The position numbers and the translations under genes are program-made. Shown here piece after piece: positions 7,898-15,428 of a DNA stretch of 54,643 bases. Within the stretch, counting starts at the first letter, position 1; each line of letters begins with the position of its first letter. The notes beneath the pieces were generated by a model. That model saw nothing but the letters and a program-made list of their open reading frames with translations. It was not told the origin of the DNA and did not search any database. Source of the stretch: Myxococcota bacterium (GTDB taxonomy: Bacteria > Myxococcota_A > Bradymonadia > UBA7976 > UBA1532); the NCBI GenBank assembly GCA_963169045.1, contig CAUJDF010000036.1, positions 1-54,643 of the forward strand, written 5' to 3'.

Positions 7898-9312
7898 GGG
7901 GCCGCGCCCCGCAGGCGCACGAGCCCGCCGAAGTCCGCGCTGAGGTAGAAGCGCAGGCCATCGCCGTAAGCCACGAGCCCGCGGAAGAGCGACTCGTCGC
8001 CGTCGCCGAGCAGCACGCCGAAGCCACCGGACGGATGCCATCGCCCGCCGCCGAAGGGATCGGCGGCGACGCGGCCCGCTTCGACGAAGGCGAGGCCCTG
8101 GACGTGGGCGCCCACGTACCACTGGTAGTCGAGCGTGGCGAGGACGGCGGTGGTGTCGCGGAAGCGGTCCGTCAGGTAGCCGCGCAGGCGGTCGGCGCCA
8201 CCGAGCGCCGGCAGGGCGAAGAAGGGCGCGTCGTCGCTCACCCCGGCGACGCCGACGCCGAGCCGCAAGAGGCGCATCTCGTTCGAGAGGTCGAGACGCA
8301 GGCTGGTCTCGGCGCCCCATCGCCAGTACTCGAAGTCGCCCGGCGCGAGCGCGCGGCCGCCGAAGCCCTCGAGCGTGAAGCGGCCGGGACCGTCGCCGAG
8401 GGCGGACTGCAACGACAGCGAGCCGCTGGCCTCGAGGACGCGGGCGGTGCGCTCGAATCCGCGGAGCGCCGTGACGTCGTACACCCCCTCGATCGACGGA
8501 CCGTCGCTCTCGGCGGCGCCGAACGAGTGCCGCGCGAAGCGGACGTGGGCGCCGGGCCGGAGGGTGAACGGTCCGCTCTCGACCAGCGGACCGGCGCCGG
8601 CCGCGACGGAGAAAGTGTCGCGGGCGAAGCGCGTGTCGACGGAGCCGGCGGTCGGGGCGAGGCCGCCGGCGGCCGGGCGTTCGGCGCGCTCCGGATCGCC
8701 GAGGCCGCTGAACGGCTCGTTGGGCTCCTCCTCGTACTCGAGGCGCGTGCGCAACCAGACCGGCGCGTGCGCGATGTGCTCGGCGCCGAACGTGAGCGTG
8801 TATTGCTGACGCGTGCTGTCGCCGAGCTCGAGCGACAGGCCGAGCCGCTCCCCGTGGCCGAAGGCGTCGCGGTGGAAGGCGCGCACGCCGACCGTGGCGC
8901 CGAAGTCGGTGATGAACGAGCCGGTGGGGACGATGCCCGCATCCCCGTCGTCGGTGTGCAGGGCGGCGTCGACGCGGGGCTTGAGGCGGTAGCGCTCGTT
9001 GAGGGCGACGGCGCCCTCCACCGGGGGCACGAGCAGAAGCAACAGCGCGCGCACGGGCAGGAGCGCGAGGCGCGGGACCGCCAGGGCGACGTCGGTGGCG
9101 TCCACGCCCTCGACCTCGTCGGCGGCGAGGGCGCGGGCCGCCCCGGGCGACCCGGCGGCCGGCGCGGCGGGGTAGGCGCGCAGCGGCGTGCCGGGATCGG
9201 AGGCGCCGCGCGGGTACGGCGGGGCGGTCTCGATCGGCGCCGCCTTCGCCGGGAGCGGCGGCGTCCACACGGAACCGAGGAGCGCGGCGAGCGCCGCGAG
9301 CGAGCGCAGCAT
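7894..9312 (-). CDS. Omp85/BamA-TamA-type outer membrane barrel
   Basis: About 472 residues with a signal peptide (LRSLAALAALLGSVW...AKA). Residues ~70-110 carry VALAVPRLALLPVRALLLLLVPP, a segment I associate with Myxococcota BamA/TamA-family proteins. The remainder is a C-terminal barrel of alternating strands. ADRLRGYLTDRF near residue 390 matches the conserved (V/L)RGY motif of Omp85 barrel loop 6. No POTRA repeats are visible, so this is the short, barrel-only type. The ATG at 9312 follows the upstream TAA with a gap of 3 nt; a GTG at 9315 directly abuts that stop. It is coupled to the kinase-like lipoprotein downstream, suggesting they act together at the outer membrane. Confidence 0.8.
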   Translation of the reverse strand: MLRSLAALAALLGSVWTPPLPAKAAPIETAPPYPRGASDPGTPLRAYPAAPAAGSPGAARALAADEVEGVDATDVALAVPRLALLPVRALLLLLVPPVEGAVALNERYRLKPRVDAALHTDDGDAGIVPTGSFITDFGATVGVRAFHRDAFGHGERLGLSLELGDSTRQQYTLTFGAEHIAHAPVWLRTRLEYEEEPNEPFSGLGDPERAERPAAGGLAPTAGSVDTRFARDTFSVAAGAGPLVESGPFTLRPGAHVRFARHSFGAAESDGPSIEGVYDVTALRGFERTARVLEASGSLSLQSALGDGPGRFTLEGFGGRALAPGDFEYWRWGAETSLRLDLSNEMRLLRLGVGVAGVSDDAPFFALPALGGADRLRGYLTDRFRDTTAVLATLDYQWYVGAHVQGLAFVEAGRVAADPFGGGRWHPSGGFGVLLGDGDESLFRGLVAYGDGLRFYLSADFGGLVRLRGAAP

Positions 9313-9315
9313 CAC

Positions 9316-10041
9316 TTACGGCGGACGCGACGGCGCGGGTCCGCGTCGCAGCAGGTCGAGGAAGCGGCGCGCGTCCGGGGCCATGCGGTCGTTGTTGAAC
9401 ATGACCCAGGTGGGGCCCGCGAGGCGCGCCCGCAGCGCGGCGAGCTCCTCGTCGGCGTACCGGTAGGCATAGTGGTAGGCGGGGCGGCCGTGCAGGCGCC
9501 AGTAGCGGGGGCCGGGGCCGACCGCGTCGCGCAGGAAGGGGTCGACGCCGTGCAGCAGGTGGTGCTCGCGGACGAGCATCTCGACTGTCGCGTCGTCCCA
9601 GGTGTCGCCGCGCGGCTCGAAGACGATCGCGCGGCCGCGCCGATCGATGGCGGCGAAGAAGCGATGCGCGCGGTCGAGCGTCTCGGGCGTGTTGCGAAAG
9701 CTCGCCGGGAGCTGCACGACGACGGCGTCGGCGCGGAGGGCGTCGGCCACGTCCTGCGTGCGCGTCCAGGCCATGCGCGTCGTGTCGTTCCAGCGCAGAC
9801 CGCCGCACTCGCCGAGCGCGACGTCCTCGCGCAGGCGCCGGTAGGTGGGGCTGCGCGGCTCGTGGGTGCAGAGCTGCCAGGCCTTCACCGTGAAGCGGAA
9901 GGCAGGCGGCGCGTCGGCCCGCCAGCGCTCGGCGGTGGCCACGCGCGGCGGCTGGTAGAACGTGTGCTGCACCTCGAGCGCGTCGAAGTCGGCGAAGACG
10001 CGCGCCTGCCGCTCGGCGAAGCCGCACAGGCCCACGATCAC
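9316..10041 (-). CDS. DUF72 (YecE-like) family protein
   Basis: 241 residues. The pattern is that of DUF72 TIM-barrel proteins: an N-terminal VIVGLCGFAE, then VFADFDALEVQHTFYQPP, AFRFTVKAWQLCTHEP, VVVQLPASF, IVFEPRG, WRLHGRPAYHYAYRY and VMFNNDRMAPDA. The GTG at 10041 was preferred because it begins exactly at the family's usual N terminus and follows the previous stop by one base. A longer GTG start at 10068 would overlap that gene by 26 nt. The biochemical role of DUF72 is not settled. It looks unrelated to the envelope genes around it but is packed into the same run. Confidence 0.9.
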   Translation of the reverse strand: MIVGLCGFAERQARVFADFDALEVQHTFYQPPRVATAERWRADAPPAFRFTVKAWQLCTHEPRSPTYRRLREDVALGECGGLRWNDTTRMAWTRTQDVADALRADAVVVQLPASFRNTPETLDRAHRFFAAIDRRGRAIVFEPRGDTWDDATVEMLVREHHLLHGVDPFLRDAVGPGPRYWRLHGRPAYHYAYRYADEELAALRARLAGPTWVMFNNDRMAPDARRFLDLLRRGPAPSRPP

Positions 10042-10042
10042 G

Positions 10043-10957
10043 TCAGAACTCGAGGTGGGACTCGACACCGAACGTCCGCACGCGCTCGAGGACGAAGAAC
10101 TGCCCGAACGGCGTGTATCCGGTGAGGTACACGCCGAGCAGCCGGAAGCGGTGGCGTGCGTCGGTGACCGCCACCTCCATGCCGCCCTTGATGCTCGTCG
10201 TGACGCCCCAGTCCCGGGCCTCGAAGCTGGTCATGTCGACGCCGAGGACCGGCACGTGCTCCACGTCGGGCAGCACGAGGCCGAGCTCGGTGGGGCCGCG
10301 CAGCTCGAGGCCCCATTGGAAGGCGAAGCGGTCGAGCCAGGGCCGCGAGTGGACGAGGAACGCGCCGCCGCCGTACAGCCGCCACCAGCCGCCGTCGTAC
10401 GACCCGAGCAGGTCGATCATCTCGTAGCCGAGGTTGACCGGCGTGAAGTCCGGGATCTGATAGAGGAATTCGTCGCCGAGGTGGCTGCTCATGTGCAGCA
10501 GGCTCAGGCGCGCCGACAGGTTGCCCGACCGCCACATGATCGGGACGTCGATGAAGTAGTCCGAGTTCATGACGGTCGTCGCGCGGATGGCGTGGTTGAG
10601 ATAGGAGAAGACGCCGCCGGCGACGTTCACCTGCAAGCCGTCGCAGCCGCCCCGCCGCCGCCAGCTCCAGAGGCCGAAGCTGCCGCCCGCCGAGATCGCC
10701 GTCGCGTCGATGGCGTCGGGCTCGACGCGCTCCGTGGCGAGCGGCGGCCCGTCGAAGTCCATGCGCCGATAGCCGGCGGTGAAGCGGTGCTCCGTGTTGT
10801 CCGCGAGCAGCGGACGGAACAGATCGTCCTCGGGGAACAGCTTGGAGCGGAACGGCTGGTCCACCGGCTCGTCGAGGCCGTTGTAGCTGCAGTCGGCCCG
10901 GGCGGGCGTCGTGATCAGGGCTCCGAGGAGCCCGCCGAAGATGACCTGTCGGAGCAT
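10043..10957 (-). CDS. DUF1207-like outer-membrane protein
   Basis: 304 residues with a signal peptide (LRQVIFGGLLGALITTPARA). The segment FPEDDLFRPLLADNTEHRF followed by strand-rich sequence and MSSHLGDEFL matches what I remember of DUF1207, a family of exported proteins of unknown function. The rest is amphipathic strands ending in an aromatic residue (HLEF), as expected for an outer-membrane barrel. It starts at ATG 10957, 64 nt after the methyltransferase stop, and its stop is one base before the DUF72 start. Confidence 0.7.
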   Translation of the reverse strand: MLRQVIFGGLLGALITTPARADCSYNGLDEPVDQPFRSKLFPEDDLFRPLLADNTEHRFTAGYRRMDFDGPPLATERVEPDAIDATAISAGGSFGLWSWRRRGGCDGLQVNVAGGVFSYLNHAIRATTVMNSDYFIDVPIMWRSGNLSARLSLLHMSSHLGDEFLYQIPDFTPVNLGYEMIDLLGSYDGGWWRLYGGGAFLVHSRPWLDRFAFQWGLELRGPTELGLVLPDVEHVPVLGVDMTSFEARDWGVTTSIKGGMEVAVTDARHRFRLLGVYLTGYTPFGQFFVLERVRTFGVESHLEF

Positions 10958-11021
10958 GGCATCCCCACTGTCCCGGCCGCCCTATTCACGACTGCGGCCG
11001 GGACGCGGCGGATGCACAAGA

Positions 11022-11921
11022 TCAACGCACGGTCAAGACAGAAAGTCCGGGGTGCTCGGTGCGGACGTCGACGACGGCGTCCGGGGCGGCGAGGCGGGCG
11101 ATGAGCGCGAGCTCGGGCTCGGAGTAGAAGCGGCGGCCGCTCGTGACGGCGTCGTGCAGGAAGTGCTTCGAGCCCATGGCGACGCTGGCGGCGGTGCCGG
11201 CGCCGGCGAGGACGCCGAGCAGCCACAGGCTGCGGTAGCCGTCGACGAGGACGAACGCCTCGGACGCGACGCGGTGCGCGCCGCGAATCATGCGGGCGAG
11301 CTGCCCCGGCGTGAAGTGGTGCGCGCTCTGGGCGATGAAGACGACGTCGTGGGACTTCTCGGGCAGCTCGTCGAGGCGGAAGGCGTTCACGCGCGCGAAC
11401 TTCACCGGGAGGTTGCGCTTGCGGGCCTCCTCGTTGCCGCGCTCGACGTGCTCGGGGACGACGTCGGACCCGGTCACCTCGACGGCGAGGCCGCGCGGGG
11501 CGGCGAGGCGCGCCAGCTCGAGGGCGAACTCGCCGGAGCCGGACGCCAGCTCGAGCACGCGCGCCGGCCGCTCGTCCTTCTTGCTCGCCGCCTCGAGGTG
11601 CGGCCGCAGGATCTGGAGGAAGCGGTGGTAGCTGAGCAGCGTGCGGTTGAGCTTGTCGAGGGCCTGCACGAGCCGGCCCTTGAGCGCGGGCGGCACGTCG
11701 TCGCGGTCCATGTATTCGGCCTCGTCGGTGCGCACGGCGCGGTCGAGGCGCGCCGCGAGCTTGCCGAGCGGGCCCGCCTGGCGGCCGCGCTCCCAGCGCA
11801 GGCGGTCGACGAGGGCGTCGGCGGTGGCCTCGAGCGCGTCGAGGTCGCCGTCCGGCGCGACGGTGGCGCGGCCGAGCGCCTGCAGCGCCCGGTCGTTGAG
11901 TCCACGCATCTGCAGCAGCAT
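11022..11921 (-). CDS. Class I SAM-dependent methyltransferase
   Basis: 299 residues. Motif I is VLELASGSGEFALELA at about residue 121, followed by VEVTGSDVVPEHVERG (motif II/acidic residue) and SHDVVFIAQSAHHFTPGQLARMIRGAHRV (post-motif region). An N-terminal helical extension of ~115 residues precedes the Rossmann fold. A hydrophobic segment (LWLLGVLAGAGTAASVAMG) near residue 235 could be a membrane contact. Substrate unknown. ATG 11921 was chosen because GGAG lies 7 nt upstream, inside the end of the preceding lipoprotein gene. The GTG at 11924 is the alternative. Confidence 0.85.
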   Translation of the reverse strand: MLLQMRGLNDRALQALGRATVAPDGDLDALEATADALVDRLRWERGRQAGPLGKLAARLDRAVRTDEAEYMDRDDVPPALKGRLVQALDKLNRTLLSYHRFLQILRPHLEAASKKDERPARVLELASGSGEFALELARLAAPRGLAVEVTGSDVVPEHVERGNEEARKRNLPVKFARVNAFRLDELPEKSHDVVFIAQSAHHFTPGQLARMIRGAHRVASEAFVLVDGYRSLWLLGVLAGAGTAASVAMGSKHFLHDAVTSGRRFYSEPELALIARLAAPDAVVDVRTEHPGLSVLTVR

Positions 11922-11925
11922 CACG

Positions 11926-13224
11926 TCACTCCGGACAGTCGGTGCCGCGGAAGTCCTGCGTCTCCACGGTGAACGGAATGCACGTGCTCGGGTCGAGGCA
12001 GTTGCCGCCGTCCCGGGGCATGTCCGTCGAGGGCAGGTTGTAGGGGATGCCGTGCGACGTGACCGCCAGGTCGTATTGCAGGACCTCCCCGTCGACCATG
12101 TTGTGGTTCAGGTTCTCGTTGATCGCCTCGGAGGGCGCGGTGGTGATGCACGCCTCGCCGTCGGCGTCCGTCCACGTCTCCGCCTGGAACGCCAGGTCGT
12201 GCCCGACCACCTTGAACGAGGCGAACGGGATCGGCGTGCCGCAGCGGTCGGCGACCTCGACGCGCAGGCAGCCGGTGCGGGCGATCGGCACGCCGAACGC
12301 GATCCAGCCGCTGCCGGGGAGGGGCCCGCAGGCCCAGATCTGCTGGGTGATGAAGCCGGAGCGGATGTCGCCGAGCTCCTCGGCGCGCGCCTCGCGGATG
12401 ATGTCGAAGCCGTCGGGCGTCGAGCCCTCGGAGATGCCGACGTAGCCGTCGTCGGTGATCTTGCGCCAGCGCCCGGTCTGCGGGTCGAACACGTGCACGG
12501 GCATCTCGATGCGCGGCCCGGCGCCGACGTCGGCCAGCTGGCTCTTGGCCTCGAAGTCGATGCCGACGCAGTTGGCGCCGCCCTCGGGCAGCGTGGCGAG
12601 GACGTTGCCGCCCTGGTCGCGCAGGTCGAAGTAGGCGAACGCGGGGATGAAGAGCACCTGCCCGTCGGTGTTGCGGAACTCGCCGGCGACGAACGGCAAC
12701 GACTGCGGGCCGCTGAACACGCCGACGAAGCCGCGCGCGATGGGGTTGGCCTTCATGACGATCTTGCGGTCGTTCTCGGTGATGCAGACCTGCTCGCCGC
12801 AGATGAGCTCCTTGAGCTCGGCCAGCGCCACGTCGAGGGTGAGCTCGTCGGCGGGCAGGGGGTTGAGCGCGATCGTCTTGAGGACGGGGAGGTGCGCCTC
12901 CTTCGTGAACTCGACGGCGAAGCGGTTGCACTGGCCCTCGATGTCGACGGTGAGGCGGTAGGTGCCGTCGTCGCCGGTCGATGTCTCCACGGTGCGCGCG
13001 TCGCAATAGGCGACGACCTTCACGCGGGGCGCGGGCGCGCTCGTGTAGCCGACCGAGACGCGGCCGGACACGATCACGCGGTCCGCCAGGGCGATGCTGC
13101 CGTCGGGGTTCTCGTCGGGCAGCCCGCCGTCCCTCGAGCCGGCGTCGCTCCCCGGCTCGACGACCTCGCCGCAGGCCACCCCGCACAGCGCGACGAGCGC
13201 CGCCCACCATGGTTTCGCGCCCAT
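11926..13224 (-). CDS. Lipoprotein with carboxypeptidase-regulatory-like domain
   Basis: 432 residues from an ATG with GGGAGGGAGAGC just upstream. The signal peptide ends at the lipobox GVAC (Cys18), followed by an Asp/Gly linker. Residues ~48-110 look like a transthyretin-like beta-sandwich (VIVSGRVSVGYTSAPAPRV...DDGTYRLTVDIEG). The remainder is beta-rich with several Cys pairs, including a segment GWIAFGVPIARTGCLRVEV and DADGEACITTAP, which again resembles an Ig-like module. No catalytic residues are seen, so it is probably a surface or periplasmic binding protein. It is first in the minus-strand run and divergent from the CsgG operon, so the two may share a control region. Confidence 0.8.
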   Translation of the reverse strand: MGAKPWWAALVALCGVACGEVVEPGSDAGSRDGGLPDENPDGSIALADRVIVSGRVSVGYTSAPAPRVKVVAYCDARTVETSTGDDGTYRLTVDIEGQCNRFAVEFTKEAHLPVLKTIALNPLPADELTLDVALAELKELICGEQVCITENDRKIVMKANPIARGFVGVFSGPQSLPFVAGEFRNTDGQVLFIPAFAYFDLRDQGGNVLATLPEGGANCVGIDFEAKSQLADVGAGPRIEMPVHVFDPQTGRWRKITDDGYVGISEGSTPDGFDIIREARAEELGDIRSGFITQQIWACGPLPGSGWIAFGVPIARTGCLRVEVADRCGTPIPFASFKVVGHDLAFQAETWTDADGEACITTAPSEAINENLNHNMVDGEVLQYDLAVTSHGIPYNLPSTDMPRDGGNCLDPSTCIPFTVETQDFRGTDCPE

Positions 13225-13270
13225 GCTCTCCCTCCCGCCAGGACTTGCGGCGCCGAGTATCGCAGAGATC

Positions 13271-13283
13271 CCCCGAATCGGGG
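13271..13283. promoter_or_regulatory. Palindrome in the divergent control region
   Basis: CCCCGA-A-TCGGGG, perfect 6-bp arms around one base, lies in the 130-bp gap between the divergent genes starting at 13224 and 13355. It is placed as an operator would be; nothing else supports it. Confidence 0.3.
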
Positions 13284-13354
13284 AACCGAGCGGAGATCAT
13301 TGCGCTTGAAGGCCCTTCCTGGTCAGACTTCCGCCGAACACGGGAGGCGGGGCC

Positions 13355-14422
13355 ATGCGACGGAAGCGTTCGACGAGCGTCTGCGGGGCAGCGATCTGGC
13401 TGGCGTGCGCGCCGGCCATCGCGGCCGAGACGAAGGCGCCCGACGCGGCCAAGGCGCCCGACGCGGCGAAGGCGGCCGATGCGGCGACCAAGGCCGCGAC
13501 GTCGGCGGCGGCGAAGGCGGGCGCGGCGGCGGGGAAAGCGGCGGCGGCCGCGGTCAAGGCGGCCACGGCGGTGGCGCCCGCCGAGGAGAAACCCGCGGCG
13601 AAGGCGGCGCCCGCGCGCGAGGGCAGCGTGCAGGCGGGCATCGGCAACCTGACGCAGCAGCTCGCGGCGCGCCTGCGCGACGGCAGCGGCGAGACGTACC
13701 CGCGCGTGGCCGTGCTGCCCTTCGAGGCGCTCGACGACGACGCCCGCGACAAGGAGCTCGGCCGGCTCAGCTCCGAGCTGCTCGCCTCGCGCCTCGCGCT
13801 CGAGCCGAAGATCCTGCAGGTCGAGCGCTCGCGCCTCGGCCCGGTCGTCGAGGAGCTCAAGCGCACCGAGCAGGGCGAGATCTCCGCCGACGGCGCCGCC
13901 TCGCTCGGCAAGCTGCTCGGCGCCAACGCGGTCGTGCTCGGCAGCGTCTCGGGCGCCGGCGCCGAGTACGTCCTCACCGCCCGCGTGGTCGACACCGAGA
14001 CGGCGCGGGTGCTCACCGCGGCCGACACCGCCGTGCCGCGCGAGGGCCTCGTGGCGCTCAGCGAGGACATGGTCGAGGTGAAGTCGCGCACCGGCGCGGC
14101 CATCCGGTCGGCCGTCATGCCGGGCTGGGGCCAGATCTACAACGGCGACACCGGCCGCGGCGTGGCCTACGTCAGCCTCTTCGGGGCGGCCGCCGCCGGC
14201 GCGCTCGGCTCCGTCTACTTCGGCAAGCAGGCCGAGGACGACTACCACGGCAACACGCCGGACAGCGTCGGCCGCCGCGCCGACGCCAACGACCACTACG
14301 ACCGGGCCAACCTGCTGCTGATCGGCCTGGGGGTGGTGTGGGCGGCGGCGGTGACCGACGCCTGGCTCACGGGTGAGGACGCGCGCGTGGTCAAGTCCGC
14401 GGCGCAGGAGGGGGACCAGTGA
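13355..14422 (+). CDS. FlgO/CsgG-like periplasmic protein with membrane tail
   Basis: 355 residues from an ATG preceded by CGGGAGGCGGGG. It has a signal peptide, then an Ala/Lys-rich repeat (APDAAKAPDAAKAADAA) to about residue 85. Residues ~110-230 form a FlgO/CsgG-type fold: RVAVLPFEALDDD, LLASRLALEPKILQVERSRL, LGANAVVLGSVSGAGAEYVLTARVVDTETARVL. The C-terminal part contains PGWGQIYNGDTGRG and two hydrophobic segments, as in DUF5683-type domains. This class of protein forms or assists outer-membrane/periplasmic assemblies. Its TGA overlaps the next gene's GTG by 4 nt, so the two are co-translated. Confidence 0.85.
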   Translation: MRRKRSTSVCGAAIWLACAPAIAAETKAPDAAKAPDAAKAADAATKAATSAAAKAGAAAGKAAAAAVKAATAVAPAEEKPAAKAAPAREGSVQAGIGNLTQQLAARLRDGSGETYPRVAVLPFEALDDDARDKELGRLSSELLASRLALEPKILQVERSRLGPVVEELKRTEQGEISADGAASLGKLLGANAVVLGSVSGAGAEYVLTARVVDTETARVLTAADTAVPREGLVALSEDMVEVKSRTGAAIRSAVMPGWGQIYNGDTGRGVAYVSLFGAAAAGALGSVYFGKQAEDDYHGNTPDSVGRRADANDHYDRANLLLIGLGVVWAAAVTDAWLTGEDARVVKSAAQEGDQ

Positions 14423-15402
14423 AGACTCGCTTGATGCTGGCGTTCGCCGGCGCCGCGCTCGCCGGGTGCGGCGGCGCCGCGCCCACGCCGACCCAGGCCG
14501 AGGTGCAGCAGGCGCGCATCCAGGTGGCCGAGGCCGGGCCGAAGCTGCGCGTCGCCGTCGGGCAGTTCGGTGAGATGGAGGGCATGAAGACCCTGCTCGA
14601 GTCGATGGGCTGGAAGGGCATGGCCCCCCTCATCTCGGAGCAGGTCGTCACCGGCCTCACCCAGAGCCAGCGGGTCACGGTGCTCGAGCGGTCCCAGATC
14701 GACAAGGTGATCGGCAACATCAAGCTCGAGAAGGAGTCCGCCGACGCGCGCTTCTTCGACCAGGGCACGACGACCGAGATCGGCAAGTTCGAGGGCGCGC
14801 AGCTCGTCTTCGTCGGCGCGATCACGGAGTTCGAGCCGAACGTGGGCGGCGGCGACGCCGGCATCAGCGTCGGGTCGCTCGGCGGCCTCAAGTACCACAA
14901 CGACAAGGCGGCGGTGGGCATCGACGTGCGCCTCGTCGACCAGCAGACCGGCAAGGTGATGTACGCCGCGCACGCCCGCAGCGAGGTGCAGACCGACGAG
15001 GCCGGCGGCGCGGTCGGCTACAAAGGCATCCAGGTCGGCGGATCGGCCTGGTCGCGCACGCCGCTCGGCGAAGCCACCCGCCGCGCCGCCGACGATGCCA
15101 TCCGCCAGCTCGTCGAAGCGCTGCGCGCCATCCCATTCGAGGCGCCGGTGGTCGACGTGCGCGACGGCGGCAAGGTGTTCGTCGGCGCCGGCCGCAACGC
15201 CAACCTCAAGGCCGGCGATCGCTTCCAGGTGGTCCACCGCGGCGAAGCGATCACCGACGCCGAAGGCAAGGTCGTCGGCCACGACGAGACTGCCGGCGGT
15301 TGGGTGGAGATCCAGTCCGTCCAGGAACAGATGGCGATCGCGAAGCTCGTCGAAGGCGAAGCGCCGAAGAAGGGCGATCTCGTCCGTCTCCCCCTGCAGT
15401 GA
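14419..15402 (+). CDS. CsgG/HfaB family lipoprotein
   Basis: 327 residues, starting at a GTG that overlaps the previous TGA. The signal peptide ends in the lipobox LAGC (Cys17). Residues ~45-240 have the CsgG pattern: LRVAVGQFGEMEG, a Ser/Glu-containing segment leading to VTVLERSQIDKVI, AQLVFVGAITEFEP, AAVGIDVRLVDQQTGKVMYAAHARSEV, and GEATRRAADDAIRQLVEAL. CsgG relatives form nonameric outer-membrane pores that export curli-type or holdfast proteins. A C-terminal ~70-residue beta domain (GAGRNANLKAGDRFQVVHRG) is an addition to classical CsgG. It is followed 26 nt later by the giant lipoprotein, a candidate client. Confidence 0.9.
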   Translation: MKTRLMLAFAGAALAGCGGAAPTPTQAEVQQARIQVAEAGPKLRVAVGQFGEMEGMKTLLESMGWKGMAPLISEQVVTGLTQSQRVTVLERSQIDKVIGNIKLEKESADARFFDQGTTTEIGKFEGAQLVFVGAITEFEPNVGGGDAGISVGSLGGLKYHNDKAAVGIDVRLVDQQTGKVMYAAHARSEVQTDEAGGAVGYKGIQVGGSAWSRTPLGEATRRAADDAIRQLVEALRAIPFEAPVVDVRDGGKVFVGAGRNANLKAGDRFQVVHRGEAITDAEGKVVGHDETAGGWVEIQSVQEQMAIAKLVEGEAPKKGDLVRLPLQ

Positions 15403-15428
15403 ACACCCCCCCGCCGAGAGGCATCGCG

